Counted from the stretch's first letter, positions 27,807 through 37,487 are shown. The stretch: DNA of 64,000 nt from Paracoccaceae bacterium (GCA_033344815.1 JAWPMR010000001.1:4946136-5010135); one strand, 5' to 3'. The notes: a model not told the origin generated them from the sequence alone. Numbers and translations: made by a program.

Positions 27807-28417
27807 GCCATGCCCACCACCACGATGACCATGAAGCATTGGTCGAAGAAGACGAGGCTGGAAACCTTGAGGCTCAAATCATCATTGACGCCTTGCAGGA
27901 CGTTCTGATCGCAAAAGGTCTGTTGACTGCGCCCGAAGTCACCAGCGAGATTGAGAAACTGGAGTCCAAGGGCATCCATCTGGGGGCTAAAATTGTCGCC
28001 AAAGCCTGGACGGAAGAGGATTACAAAGCGCGCCTGCTTGAAAACGGCAAAAGCGCCATTCAGGAAATTGGCGTGCCGGTCGGAGAAGCTCAGATCGTAG
28101 TCGTTGAGAACACCGAGAGTATTCATAATCTGATCACCTGCACGCTTTGTTCATGCTATCCGCGCTCTATTCTCGGGCAACCTCCGTCTTGGTATATTTC
28201 CAAAGCCTATCGCGCGCGCACGGTGCGCGAACCCCGCAGCGTGCTCTCCGAATTTGGCCTTGATTTGAGTGACGACATTCAACTCATTGTCCATGATAGC
28301 AATGCGGACATGCGCTACTTGGTGCTGCCTCAACCGCCTGAAGGTGTTGAGCAGCGTGACCTTAAAACCTTGGAAGCGATGATAACACGCAATCAGCTTG
28401 TCGGAGTGAGCCGCTAG
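27803..28417 (+). CDS. scnC: Thiocyanate hydrolase gamma / cobalt-type nitrile hydratase alpha subunit
   Basis: Catalytic, metal-binding subunit of 204 residues. The metal site CTLCSC is at residues 113-118. Thr in this position marks the cobalt class, in which two of the cysteines are oxidised and the metal is also bound by backbone amides. VVENTESIHNLIT precedes it and PPSWYISKAYRARTVREPRSVLSEFG follows, as in the family. Thiocyanate hydrolase turns SCN- and water into carbonyl sulfide and ammonia; nitrile hydratase makes amides. The split beta subunit argues for the former. The N-terminus HAHHHDDHE is histidine-rich. No P15K or P47K activator gene is seen nearby. Confidence 0.82.
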   Translation: MSHAHHHDDHEALVEEDEAGNLEAQIIIDALQDVLIAKGLLTAPEVTSEIEKLESKGIHLGAKIVAKAWTEEDYKARLLENGKSAIQEIGVPVGEAQIVVVENTESIHNLITCTLCSCYPRSILGQPPSWYISKAYRARTVREPRSVLSEFGLDLSDDIQLIVHDSNADMRYLVLPQPPEGVEQRDLKTLEAMITRNQLVGVSR

Positions 28418-28466
28418 AGCGCTTTTCGCGTGCCACTCAGACCGTTCCAATTGAGGTGCGCGATAC

Positions 28467-29795
28467 ATGCTCACGTTCTTAGACGCGTTTGACGAAATCA
28501 CCGATGAAACCAGCAAGGCTTGTGTCGCCTGCGGGGATTGCTTTGAGGCATGTCCAATCACGGATGACGCGGGCCTGACCGGCGCAGATTGTGAAACCGT
28601 CACTGTCGGCATTCTGCAAATGATCGCAGAGGGCACCGGTCCAGATGCGGCAAAACAATGGGCGAATGCCTGCGTCCTGAGCGGCGATTGCATATCCGCT
28701 TGCGCGCATGGCGTAAACCCACGGCTCTTGTTGTCGATGGCGCGGATTGGCGAAACACGTGATGCAGCACCCCTAAAAGAGCGGCGGCGTGACGGTGTTG
28801 ATGCCTTCAAAGGGCTGGGGCGCGATGTGCGGGTCTTGAGCCAGATCCAACTCAATGACGCTGACCTCTCACGGCTGAACCCATCTGTGGCAACGCGGGA
28901 TAGACCAAAGCCGCCTGACGTTATCTTTTACACCGGCTGCAACGTGCTTAAGACGCCTCACATTGCGTTGCTGTGTCTCGATATTATGGACCTGCTGGGC
29001 GTTGATTACATGGTCCAAGGGGGCCCCAGCCATTGCTGTGGCATTCTGCAAATGCGGACCGGAGACATTGAGGCTGCAGGCCGCATGGGAGTGGCAACCC
29101 TGGACAAATTCGCAGCGACCGGTGCCAGTAGGGTGCTGACGTGGTGTCCTTCGTGCTTTGTCAACTTCAGTGAGGCGATCATTCCAGCAGCAAAGCGCGC
29201 TCAGAACAACATCGACACTGAAATGACGCCATTTGTTATCTACCTCCTCGAACGACTTGAAGATTTGCGGCCCCACCTGAAGCACCGCGTGCCGATCAAG
29301 GTCGCCTTGCATGCCCATCGCGGCGTCAAAGACGTACCGGAGGCCGCGCGGCAATTGCTTGCTGCGACGCCGGGGGTAGAAGTGATTGACCTCGGCATGC
29401 CTGATCCCGGTTTGATGAGCAATTCGTTCCGCGCCCTGCCGGATTTTCGGCGCGATCTGCATACGCGCGAATTGCGAGCAGCGGCAGACGCTGGCGTTGA
29501 TGCATTGGCCGCTGTCTATCATGCCGATCACCGTGAGCTATGCGCCCATGAACGCGATTGGCCCTTCTTGATCGTAAATCTGCTCGACATTGTCGGTGCC
29601 GGTTTGGGGTTGCAGCAGGATGACATCTATAAACGCCTGAAGGTGACGCAGGACGCGGACGCGATCCTTGAAGATTGCGCGGAAAAACTGAAACAACGCG
29701 GTATTTCACTCGATGCAGCGCGGCCGGTTGTTGAGAATGCGCTACTGGCTGACCAACCGCTACCGCTTCTACCCGCCAGTCAAGAAACTGGTTGA
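28467..29795 (+). CDS. Fe-S oxidoreductase with CCG domains (HdrB/GlpC-like)
   Basis: A 442-residue cytoplasmic protein. Two [4Fe-4S] motifs stand at the N-terminus: CVACGDCFEACPI near residue 19 and CVLSGDCISACAHGV near residue 72; the second has CxxxxxCxxxC spacing, with one of the standard cysteines apparently missing. One clear cysteine-rich CCG domain follows (CNVLKTP...HCCGI and WCPSC), and a second half in which the cysteines are largely replaced (ALHAHRG). Such proteins pass electrons or act on thiols or disulfides, as in heterodisulfide reductase and glycolate oxidase. It lies 49 bases after scnC and may handle a sulfur product. Its function here is unknown. Confidence 0.78.
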   Translation: MLTFLDAFDEITDETSKACVACGDCFEACPITDDAGLTGADCETVTVGILQMIAEGTGPDAAKQWANACVLSGDCISACAHGVNPRLLLSMARIGETRDAAPLKERRRDGVDAFKGLGRDVRVLSQIQLNDADLSRLNPSVATRDRPKPPDVIFYTGCNVLKTPHIALLCLDIMDLLGVDYMVQGGPSHCCGILQMRTGDIEAAGRMGVATLDKFAATGASRVLTWCPSCFVNFSEAIIPAAKRAQNNIDTEMTPFVIYLLERLEDLRPHLKHRVPIKVALHAHRGVKDVPEAARQLLAATPGVEVIDLGMPDPGLMSNSFRALPDFRRDLHTRELRAAADAGVDALAAVYHADHRELCAHERDWPFLIVNLLDIVGAGLGLQQDDIYKRLKVTQDADAILEDCAEKLKQRGISLDAARPVVENALLADQPLPLLPASQETG

Positions 29796-29958
29796 ATAAG
29801 CGCCAATAGCTATGCGAGTGCTCAGTTATTGCGCATGCCAAAGGCTTGCAATCGCGAACACAACCCATTTCCGAATGATTTCTTGACCAAAAGCCGTTCT
29901 TGCGAGGGGCTAGGGTCAGGAGCGCGTGAGTGCGCGCCATGGGGAAAAGGGGAATGCA

Positions 29959-30936
29959 ATGATTTCATATATTAAGAGCATTTTGACCGCTGGTTTTGCT
30001 GTTGCCGCTGCAATCAGTCTTGGTGCATATTCTGCCACTGCGGAAGAGAGCTATCCAAGCAAACCGGTCCAGCTGGTTGTCGGCTTTGGTCCGGGTGGCC
30101 CATCTGGCATCGCGGCACGTTTCATGCAGAAACGTTTTGAGGCGGTGACCGGGCAAGAGTTGGTGATCATCAACAAACCCGGTGCCGGAGGTGCTAAAGC
30201 CTGGTCGCAAATCAACCAGGATCCGACAGATGGCTATCACCTTACCTTGTTGAACTTCCCGCACACGGTTTTGCAGCCGATCGCGCGGGGTGAGAACGCA
30301 GGCTACACCGATGAAGACATTCACCCGGTGCTCTTTTACACGTCTGTTCCGCAAGTGATTGCCGTGCCCAAAGACAGCCCCTTTGAGAGTTTCGAAGATC
30401 TGCTTGCCGCAGTTAAGGCCGCTCCCGGTTCCATCACCATTGCCGGGACAGGCATCGGCGGATCCAATCACTCAGCCTTCTACAAATTTACGCAGGCCGC
30501 AGGTGTTGAGGCCGCCTATGTGCCGTTTAAAGATACCTCCTCAACTGTAACCGCCTTGAAAAGCGGCGCAGTCGATGCGGCCTGGACTTTTACCACCCAA
30601 GGCGTGCGGGACGGCGACGCAATCCGGATGCTGGCCATTGCGTCAGAGGAACGCATGCCACTCTTCCCGGACGTCCCGACGATGGGTGAACTTGGGTATC
30701 CGATGATCGACAAAGCATGGTGGAGCATCGGGGTCCCTCCTGGGACTTCAGACGAGTTGCGCGCGCAAGTATCAGCCGCGTTCACAAAGGTCGTGAGCGA
30801 TGAGGCTGTTGCAATGGACATGGAAACCGGCGGATACGCACCGATGCTGGTGCCGTTTCCCGACAGCAAAGAGTTCAAGGCTGGTATCTTAGAAGACTAC
30901 ACCGCCATCGGCCAAGCCCTCGCAACGACGAACTAG
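29959..30936 (+). CDS. tctC: TctC-type substrate-binding protein of a tripartite tricarboxylate transporter
   Basis: Periplasmic binding protein, 325 residues. The signal peptide ends near SATA-EE. Mature sequence begins with the family opening YPSKPVQLVVGFGPGG, with the later GAGGAKAWSQI and YDV-like pattern. I took ATG at 29959, preceded by AAAAGGGGAA, and not a GTG at 29926. It captures a carboxylate for the TctA/TctB membrane pair that follows after 69 bases. Confidence 0.88.
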   Translation: MISYIKSILTAGFAVAAAISLGAYSATAEESYPSKPVQLVVGFGPGGPSGIAARFMQKRFEAVTGQELVIINKPGAGGAKAWSQINQDPTDGYHLTLLNFPHTVLQPIARGENAGYTDEDIHPVLFYTSVPQVIAVPKDSPFESFEDLLAAVKAAPGSITIAGTGIGGSNHSAFYKFTQAAGVEAAYVPFKDTSSTVTALKSGAVDAAWTFTTQGVRDGDAIRMLAIASEERMPLFPDVPTMGELGYPMIDKAWWSIGVPPGTSDELRAQVSAAFTKVVSDEAVAMDMETGGYAPMLVPFPDSKEFKAGILEDYTAIGQALATTN

Positions 30937-31005
30937 TGGTCCTTTGTTCCGGCTTGGGGGCTTTGTGATCTTTGAGGCCGGGAGTTTGGGCGCGAAAAGG
31001 GTCGA

Positions 31006-32532
31006 ATGATGGAATTCCTCAGCTTGGCGTCAGAAGCATTCACGCTTTACAACGTCATGATCGCGATGGCGGGCCTGTTGCTTGGCATCGTGATCGGTGC
31101 CCTGCCTGGGCTGAGCTCTACTTTCGCGCTTGCCGTTCTGCTCCCGCTGACGTTCACCATGGGCGGAACTTCGGCCCTGCTGTTTCTCGGCACAGTCTAT
31201 ATGGGATCTACCTATGGTGGGTGTTTTGCAGCGATCCTTGTAAACACGCCGGGCACGCCGCAATCGATTACCACAACCTTTGACGGCTACCCGATGGCCA
31301 AACGTGGCGAAGGCGGGTTTGCGCTGTCGATTGCCTGTTTTTCATCGGTGGCTGGTGGTTTGATCGGCATCGTTGCTTTCTTGTTTCTTGCGCCCCAATT
31401 GGCGAAAATCGCATTGCTTTTCAGGCCACCTGAGTACTTTTGGCTCGCCATTCTGGGGCTGACAATCATTGCCTCGCTTAGCGAAGGAAACATGATCAAG
31501 GGATTGATCGCGGGATTTATCGGGTTGTTGCTCAGCCAGGTTGGCGTGTCCGTCGTTAGCGGCGATGCACGCTTCACCTATGAGCAGACCGCCCTGATTG
31601 GGGGCATTCCCTTTATCCCGGCCACAATCGGCCTTTTGTGTTTGCCTGTTGTTATCGACCTGATGGCGCAGCCGGGGCATCACCTTGATGCGCCCTTGGA
31701 TGCGCGAGACGGTCAATTTCGCAGAGCCGCCCGCGAGGTTTGGACGCAGAAACTTAACGTTATCCGCAGTTCGGTCATCGGGACGGTGATTGGCGTTATC
31801 CCGGCTGCGGGAGGCGCTGTGGCCAGTCTTGTGTCCTACTCTGAAGCCTCACGCGCAGCGCGAAAGGGCCAACAGTTTGGCCAAGGAGAACCCAGCGGCG
31901 TGGTCGCATCAGAAACCGCAAACAACGCAACGGTTGGGTCCGGTCTTGTGCCGACCTTTGTCCTTGGCATTCCGGGCACGCCGCCTGACGCGGTGATCCT
32001 TGCGGCCATGCTTGTGCACGGTGTCCAGATCGGACCAAAACTGTTCACAGAGCATGGCGATGTTGTCTACACCTTTGTGGCGGGGATGCTCTTTGCGACT
32101 ATCATGATGCTGCCCGTGGGTCTCATATTGGGGCGCTATATCTATCTGCTCGTTATGCAAACGCCCAAGGCGGTTCTGGCACCCACGGTCGCACTCATGA
32201 CGCTGATTGGGGCATTCGCCATCCAAAACAGCTATCACGACGTGATCATCATGCTGGCGCTTGGTCTCTTTGGCTGGACGTTGACACGCTTTGGGTTCCC
32301 GGTTGCGCCCATCGTGCTGGGCTTGTTGCTGGGTCCCATCGCCGAACAAGGCTTTGCGCAATCGGTGATGATCGGGCGCGCCAAGGGTGACATCGTTGGA
32401 TACTTCTTTAGCAACCCAATCTCGATCATCCTGATTACAGCAATCATTGCCGCCCTCATTTTACCCACGCTTCTGCGTATGTTGAGCCGAAGAAGATATC
32501 GCCATCTGCAAGAGACATCCCATGTCGACTAA
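31006..32532 (+). CDS. tctA: TctA-type large membrane subunit
   Basis: A 508-residue membrane protein with about twelve hydrophobic segments, typical for TctA. Conserved parts are GIVIGALPGLSSTFALAVLLPLTF near residue 26, YGGCFAAILVNTPGTP near residue 66, and the repeated second half with GIPGTPPDAVILAAM near residue 323. It is the channel subunit using ion gradients for uptake of a carboxylate. ATG at 31006 is followed directly by a second ATG. The tctB start lies inside its last eleven bases. Confidence 0.92.
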   Translation: MMEFLSLASEAFTLYNVMIAMAGLLLGIVIGALPGLSSTFALAVLLPLTFTMGGTSALLFLGTVYMGSTYGGCFAAILVNTPGTPQSITTTFDGYPMAKRGEGGFALSIACFSSVAGGLIGIVAFLFLAPQLAKIALLFRPPEYFWLAILGLTIIASLSEGNMIKGLIAGFIGLLLSQVGVSVVSGDARFTYEQTALIGGIPFIPATIGLLCLPVVIDLMAQPGHHLDAPLDARDGQFRRAAREVWTQKLNVIRSSVIGTVIGVIPAAGGAVASLVSYSEASRAARKGQQFGQGEPSGVVASETANNATVGSGLVPTFVLGIPGTPPDAVILAAMLVHGVQIGPKLFTEHGDVVYTFVAGMLFATIMMLPVGLILGRYIYLLVMQTPKAVLAPTVALMTLIGAFAIQNSYHDVIIMLALGLFGWTLTRFGFPVAPIVLGLLLGPIAEQGFAQSVMIGRAKGDIVGYFFSNPISIILITAIIAALILPTLLRMLSRRRYRHLQETSHVD

Positions 32533-33007
32533 AAATCATCATCACAAGGACCGGTCTACAAACAGCATCGCTGGTCTAATCTTTGCAGCCCTTGGCGTGC
32601 TCGTGATCTGGCAATCGCAGCAATTCGAATCCAGCGGTTCGGTTACGCCGATCTTCATTGGCACCGTGTTAATCCTCCTATCCGCCGCACTTATTCTCAC
32701 GGCTTATCTCGCGCCGCACCAAATTCCAGCGATCAAAAGACCCGAGGGGTCTCTCTCACGTCGCTTCACCGCCGGTATGATCATTGCCCTATGGGTGGCT
32801 TTGCTTCCTTTGCTGGGGTTTGTAGCGACCTCAATCGTCGCGTTTCTGGCAATCTCGCGGACTGTCCCATCCGAGGACAGATGGCGCTTACGCACCTATC
32901 TCATACGCGGCTTCATCGGCGCAGTGATCGTCGTGCTCTTTTGGTTTACGCTGACGACGTATCTAGGCATCGCTTTGCCTCAAGCGCGCCTTTTCTTCCA
33001 AACTTAA
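32522..33007 (+). CDS. tctB: TctB-type small membrane subunit
   Basis: A 161-residue protein with four hydrophobic segments, as expected for TctB. The N-terminus is polar and histidine-rich (STKNHHHKDR). It overlaps the tctA end by eleven bases and completes the transporter. Gene order C-A-B differs from the classical tctCBA order. Confidence 0.85.
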   Translation: MSTKNHHHKDRSTNSIAGLIFAALGVLVIWQSQQFESSGSVTPIFIGTVLILLSAALILTAYLAPHQIPAIKRPEGSLSRRFTAGMIIALWVALLPLLGFVATSIVAFLAISRTVPSEDRWRLRTYLIRGFIGAVIVVLFWFTLTTYLGIALPQARLFFQT

Positions 33008-33018
33008 GGATCATTTGA

Positions 33019-33408
33019 ATGTTGGATCTTGTACATAGCCTTGTCCCCGGTGGACCAAAAACCGTCGGGCCCTTTCATCACGCTGTGACGGCGGGGGACT
33101 ACCACTTTGTCACCGGGCAAATGCCGACGATGCCGGATGATCCAACGCAGGTTGTGCCCGGTGGGATTGAAGCACAGACCCGCAGGGTCATGGACAATCT
33201 TCAATTGGTTCTGACCGGTTTGGAAAGCGGTTTTGATCGCGTCGCCTTCGTCAGGGTCTATCTTGTGAACTTTCAGGACTTTGCCACCGTGAACCAGATC
33301 TATCGGACATACTTTGACGCTGACAAACTGCCGGCACGCACCTGCATCGGTGTAACCGGATTAGCCGTTGGCGCACTCATCGAGATTGATTTGATAGCGG
33401 CGTGTTGA
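33019..33408 (+). CDS. RidA/YjgF-family protein
   Basis: A 129-residue member of the RidA family, which hydrolyses reactive enamine/imine intermediates. The family motif near the C-terminus, LPARTCIGVTGLAVGALIEI, includes the conserved Arg that binds the carboxylate. Other landmarks are VTGQMPTMPD and VRVYLVNFQDFATVNQIY. It starts 11 bases after tctB and so belongs to the transporter operon, hinting that the imported carboxylate is an amino- or imino-acid derivative. Confidence 0.88.
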   Translation: MLDLVHSLVPGGPKTVGPFHHAVTAGDYHFVTGQMPTMPDDPTQVVPGGIEAQTRRVMDNLQLVLTGLESGFDRVAFVRVYLVNFQDFATVNQIYRTYFDADKLPARTCIGVTGLAVGALIEIDLIAAC

Positions 33409-34005
33409 GTTTCTATCTGCTCTCGAAATGCCGCGCTTTCAACGTCTTCGCAGCCAGCAAGTTGAGTAATACACAGCCGAATCCAAATATTCTCACACTC
33501 GAAGTCACAACAGATGCAGAGGCCTCAGACTACAAACTCGAAGACGAATTTGTTTTTGACTTCGCCTAAGGATATCCAGAGAAAAATTGGATCGAATCTG
33601 AGGCAGCACGCGTGAGTTGGACGTTGATATGCACCCCGGAGTAGTCAGCTTTTAGGAACCTTTTCCTATATCTGTCCTGGTCTGGACGACACGGAAGGGC
33701 AGGGGTTCAAGATCCTAATACCTGCCAATCACGAACGTTCACCTGTCTTTGCCCTCGGGGGCTAGTGCCCCAATTCTTGTGCAGTGTAGGTGCAACTTGA
33801 AATCGTCTTTTGTCTCGCTTCGACGGGCGTTTGGCGGTTGAGTGGGCTGGGTGAAATTGAAGAGCGTTGGAACCGCAAGACCTCGGAAGCCTGGCCAGAC
33901 CTGCAACGCGACTTGTTCATGCGTCCTGCATTGCGCGGATCAAAGAATTAGTGAGTTCAAGGTCGCCTCGGGGCATTCTTTGATAAATGACTGTTCCGTT
34001 CGCCA
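33409..34005. repeat. Gene-free region with dispersed repeat blocks 1 and 2 (copy C)
   Basis: About 600 bases before the IS1182-type element. Block 1 is degenerate here (33723-33765, CCAATCAC...CCTGTCTTTGCCCTCGGGGGCT). Block 2 follows directly at 33779-33900 with GTGTAGGTGCAACTTGAAATC, then GTTTGGCGGTTG and GTTGGAACCGCAAG. This copy shows that the two blocks are normally adjacent; in copy A they are separated by about 170 bases. Confidence 0.55.
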
Positions 34006-35546
34006 GCCAATTCTGTTGAAAAACTCTTGCTTGATCGGGTGTCCGTTCGCTGATTCAATTCCTTAATTGGTTGGAGGATTTGGCGCTGATGGGAGCGAAA
34101 CGAGAAGCTAAGGCGGCGCTATTTTACGAGTTTTCGCTTGAGGATCATGTCCCGCAAGATCACCTGCTGCGCTCGATTGATCGGTTCCTCGATCTGAACG
34201 ACATCCGGGAATATTTGAATGAGTTCTATAGCCATACAGGCCGTACATCGATTGATCCCAAACTTCTGATCCGCATGCTGTTGGTGGGCTATTGCTTCGG
34301 TATCAGGTCAGAATGCCGTTTGTGCGAAGAGGTGCATCTGAACCTCGCATATCGCTGGTTTTGCCGGCTTGATTTAGTCGATCCGATCCCAAACCACTCG
34401 ACCCTCTCAAAGAACCGACACGGGCGTTTTCGGGAAAGCAAACTGCTATGGCATCTGTTTGAGAAGACTGTTGCGCTGTGTATCGCAGATGGCTTGGTCA
34501 GCGGCCAGCGCCTTGCAGCAGACGCCAGTTTGATTGAGGCCGATGCGAACAAACAGAACTCGACGCCAAAGGAAGATTGGGATCGCTGTGCCATTGATCC
34601 GACCGATGCGCCGCGTGCCGTGAAGGAATATCTGGATGTCTTAGATGACGCAGCTTTTGGCGCAGCATCGGAGGTTGTGCCCAAGTTCACATCCCATTCT
34701 GATCCCGCCGGTCAGTGGACAGCGGCCCGCAAAGGCCCTGCATTCTTCAGTTGTTCGACCAACTACCTGATCGACACCGATCACAGCGTAATTGTTGACG
34801 TCGAAGGTACGAAATCAATCCGACAAGCTGAAGTCGGCTCTGTGCGAACCATGCTGGATCGCATCAAGAATATGCACAATATTTATCCCGAACGATTGAT
34901 CGCAGACAGTGCCTATGGATCAGGACCGATGTTGGGCTGGCTGGTGGATCGCGATATCAAACCCCACATCCCTGTGCTGGATAAAGCAGGTCGCACAGAT
35001 GGCACATGGTCCCGCACAGACTTTGAATGGGACCCTGAAAACAACCACTACGCTTGCCCAGAGGGCGAGCCGTCGAAACATTTCCGACGCGACTATTCTG
35101 AGTCCAACCGTGGGCCCACCGGCAAGGGCGTCGCCAAGTATCAAGCGCTCAAACACACCTGCAAAGCCTGTCCATCGAAGATGAAGTGCTGCCCAAAAGC
35201 AGAGGCGCGCAAGATCACCCGCGAAGAACATGAAGATGCCCGACAAGTCGCTCGCGACATCGCCAAGACAAAGCAATATACGATCTCAATGCGATTTCGA
35301 AAGAAAGTCGAGATGCTCTTTGCACATCTCAAACGCATCCTAGGGTTGGGACGGCTTCGACTTCGCGGCCCATGCGGGGCAAATGACGAATTCCTGCTCG
35401 CCGCAACCGCCCAAAACCTCCGCAAACTAGTCAAGATTTTTCCCGCACCGCAGCAAACGTGCAAAGCCTGATAAAAAAGGCGCTCAAACTTTATTTGGAA
35501 CGCCACGTTCTGCACTCGCAAAAAGTTGTCTTTCTACAGAATCGGC
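34006..35546 (+). mobile_element. IS1182-type insertion sequence
   Basis: A 1.54-kb element defined by imperfect terminal inverted repeats. The left end is GCCAATTCTGTTGAAAAACT from 34006; the right end read inward from 35546 is GCCGATTCTGTAGAAAGACA. It encodes one transposase. No target duplication is obvious in the bases outside these ends, so limits may be off by a few bases. Confidence 0.75.
34089..35471 (+). CDS. IS1182/IS5-group transposase
   Basis: A 460-residue DDE transposase. The N-terminal DUF772-like domain (SIDPKLLIRMLLVGYCFGIRSE) is followed by the catalytic core, with AADASLIEADAN carrying the first Asp and the later LIADSAYGSG carrying the second. A cysteine-rich insert CKACPSKMKCC and the C-terminal RKKVEMLFAHLKRILGLGRLRLRG with the final Glu complete the typical IS1182 layout. 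I chose ATG at 34089; an upstream TTG at 34071 is in frame. The gene appears intact. Confidence 0.88.
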   Translation: MGAKREAKAALFYEFSLEDHVPQDHLLRSIDRFLDLNDIREYLNEFYSHTGRTSIDPKLLIRMLLVGYCFGIRSECRLCEEVHLNLAYRWFCRLDLVDPIPNHSTLSKNRHGRFRESKLLWHLFEKTVALCIADGLVSGQRLAADASLIEADANKQNSTPKEDWDRCAIDPTDAPRAVKEYLDVLDDAAFGAASEVVPKFTSHSDPAGQWTAARKGPAFFSCSTNYLIDTDHSVIVDVEGTKSIRQAEVGSVRTMLDRIKNMHNIYPERLIADSAYGSGPMLGWLVDRDIKPHIPVLDKAGRTDGTWSRTDFEWDPENNHYACPEGEPSKHFRRDYSESNRGPTGKGVAKYQALKHTCKACPSKMKCCPKAEARKITREEHEDARQVARDIAKTKQYTISMRFRKKVEMLFAHLKRILGLGRLRLRGPCGANDEFLLAATAQNLRKLVKIFPAPQQTCKA

Positions 35547-36008
35547 GGGAAACAGACCTTCGCTGCAGGTGCGAGGTCAATGGCCCAATTGCGGACTTTC
35601 CCGTCTTTTGCTCACGCGGCTATTGCTAGCGCAGCATCCGTTAGCGGCTGCGGCACGCTCGCTGCTGCGTTGCAGTGAAAGTCATCAGATCGGTCGTTTA
35701 AATCCACGCTGAGCGACAAAACTCAAACGGTCCATTCGCCGCAGGCGGCTCCAACGATTCAATCGCGGAAAAACTGGACTTATGTAGTTGCGGCTATTTC
35801 TCAAGCAGATTGTCGTTGCGCATGCAGAGATTTTTTCACCGCACTGTGGCCAGATTCGGCAAACCGATCGTAGCCCAGAGGAAGCATTTAACACAAGCGA
35901 CCCATTCCTGAAGGTCCTTGCCCTCAAAAGATCGTTCTGAGGTCGGTTATCTTGCTTGAAAGCCGATAAAGCGCGTGCGGGTCTGTTCGCCTCTAACGCT
36001 TCGGCGCA
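35547..36008. other. Gene-free spacer after the IS element
   Basis: About 460 bases with only short frames (for example 35685-35927 on the minus strand) that show no domain. I see nothing functional here. Confidence 0.45.
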
Positions 36009-37376
36009 TTACTGTTGCGTCGATAAAAGTGCCTCGACTTCTGCGCGACGTGGAAAACCAGACTCCAACAGAACACTTGCCTCGAGATTCATGGTGCCAG
36101 CCTCAATCTGGCCAGATCGCAGCTGCATGCGCCCCAAGAAAAAGCGGAGCCATGGGTCGTCGGGAGCAACTCTGATAGCGCGATTTAGCAGCGGCAGAAC
36201 CTCACTGCCTTCGTCGTTTAGGGCCTTCGCAAGCGCGTATGTCCCCAGGACTGAGCCGTTATGTGGCAGCTTTGAATAGACGTAGTCCGCATGTACCAAT
36301 GCCTCGTCAGCATGCTTGCCCGAACGGATCAACGCCATTGCTAGGTTGTTGGCCGCAACCACATTTCCTGGGTCGACTATGATTGCCTCTCGGTACAGAC
36401 TTATTGCCTCGTCAGCGTTCTCCAATTCCTCGGCGACGTATCCACGAGCCACGAGAACCGGCGCCGTTCTGCGCTCAGACAGAGCTTCATCAAGGGTTGT
36501 GCGGGCCTCCTTGAGCAGACCAAGCCGCATCTGCGCATCGCTCAGCGCGACGAGAATCTCATATCTGCCTGCCTCTGCACGATCGAGGCCGCGCATGTAC
36601 CAATAGCGGGCACCGATCTGGTCACCCGTTTCAGCGAAGAGGTTACCAAACCGAACCTCGGCCAGTGGCTGCGCGGGATGAAGCGCTTCAGCCTTTTGCA
36701 GGCTTGAATAAGCCGCATTGAAATCTGCAGCAGCAAACTGGTGTTCGCCAAGGAAATCCCAGACAAGGCGGTGCTCTGGGGCCAGTCGCGTTGCAGTAGC
36801 GTAGTAGTCGCGCGCCTTCTCCTGTTGACCCCTGAATTCATAGTAGCGACCGAGATTCAGCTTGGTGACAAAGAAGTCGGGGGCAAGTTCTTCGGCGCGT
36901 AGATAGGCTATCTCGGCCTCTTCAAGAGCCCGTGATCGCATCGCTTGCTCGGCACGGATGAGGTAGAAATGAGGGTTGGACGCATGCTTCTCCGATGCGG
37001 CCTCTAATTGTGCGCGGGTTGCCTCGGCATCGCCGAGGCCTTGCTGCACAAATACCTCTCGAACGTCGGCCATCACATCGTCGGGCGCATAGACCGGGTC
37101 AAGCTCGGCCGCCTGCGCCCAGTCCTCACGCGCTGCTTCTTTCATCCCGAGATGGTAAAGAACAGTGCCACGGCGATGAAGAAGAGCGGGCTCCTTTGGC
37201 CGTTCGGCAAGCGCAGCATCGAGCGCGTCGCGCATCTGTTGCAGAGGCGTTTCTGGTGTGACCTGCAGGTGCTCGGGAAGGTTTGGCGCGGGTGCCGGAT
37301 TGAAGTTCAGGTCGACAGTTGCGGCCAGCGTGCCAAAAGGCAAAAGAGTAATAAGAATAATTGCAAAGAGACGCAT
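36009..37376 (-). CDS. Exported tetratricopeptide-repeat protein
   Basis: A 455-residue protein with a signal peptide (MRLFAIILITLLPFGTLAA, ending before TVDL). After it come about nine to ten helical TPR-like units covering most of the chain, for example ALLHRRGTVLYHLGMKEAAR, FYLIRAEQAMRSRALEEAEI and NVVAANNLAMALIRSGKHAD. The ATG at 37376 is preferred over a longer frame to 37463 because it gives the signal peptide. It lies 111 bases downstream of the VPLPA-CTERM gene on the same strand, and may form part of the same surface or assembly system. The function is not known. Confidence 0.8.
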   Translation of the reverse strand: MRLFAIILITLLPFGTLAATVDLNFNPAPAPNLPEHLQVTPETPLQQMRDALDAALAERPKEPALLHRRGTVLYHLGMKEAAREDWAQAAELDPVYAPDDVMADVREVFVQQGLGDAEATRAQLEAASEKHASNPHFYLIRAEQAMRSRALEEAEIAYLRAEELAPDFFVTKLNLGRYYEFRGQQEKARDYYATATRLAPEHRLVWDFLGEHQFAAADFNAAYSSLQKAEALHPAQPLAEVRFGNLFAETGDQIGARYWYMRGLDRAEAGRYEILVALSDAQMRLGLLKEARTTLDEALSERRTAPVLVARGYVAEELENADEAISLYREAIIVDPGNVVAANNLAMALIRSGKHADEALVHADYVYSKLPHNGSVLGTYALAKALNDEGSEVLPLLNRAIRVAPDDPWLRFFLGRMQLRSGQIEAGTMNLEASVLLESGFPRRAEVEALLSTQQ

Positions 37377-37487
37377 CACAAACACCGTTACTTGTTTTAG
37401 GAAAATCCAGCATTGCCGGCATTGCCAGCGTCTGCCACAAAAACGGCCGGCCAATATGGCCAACCGTCGGTCGCATAGTGCAACATG

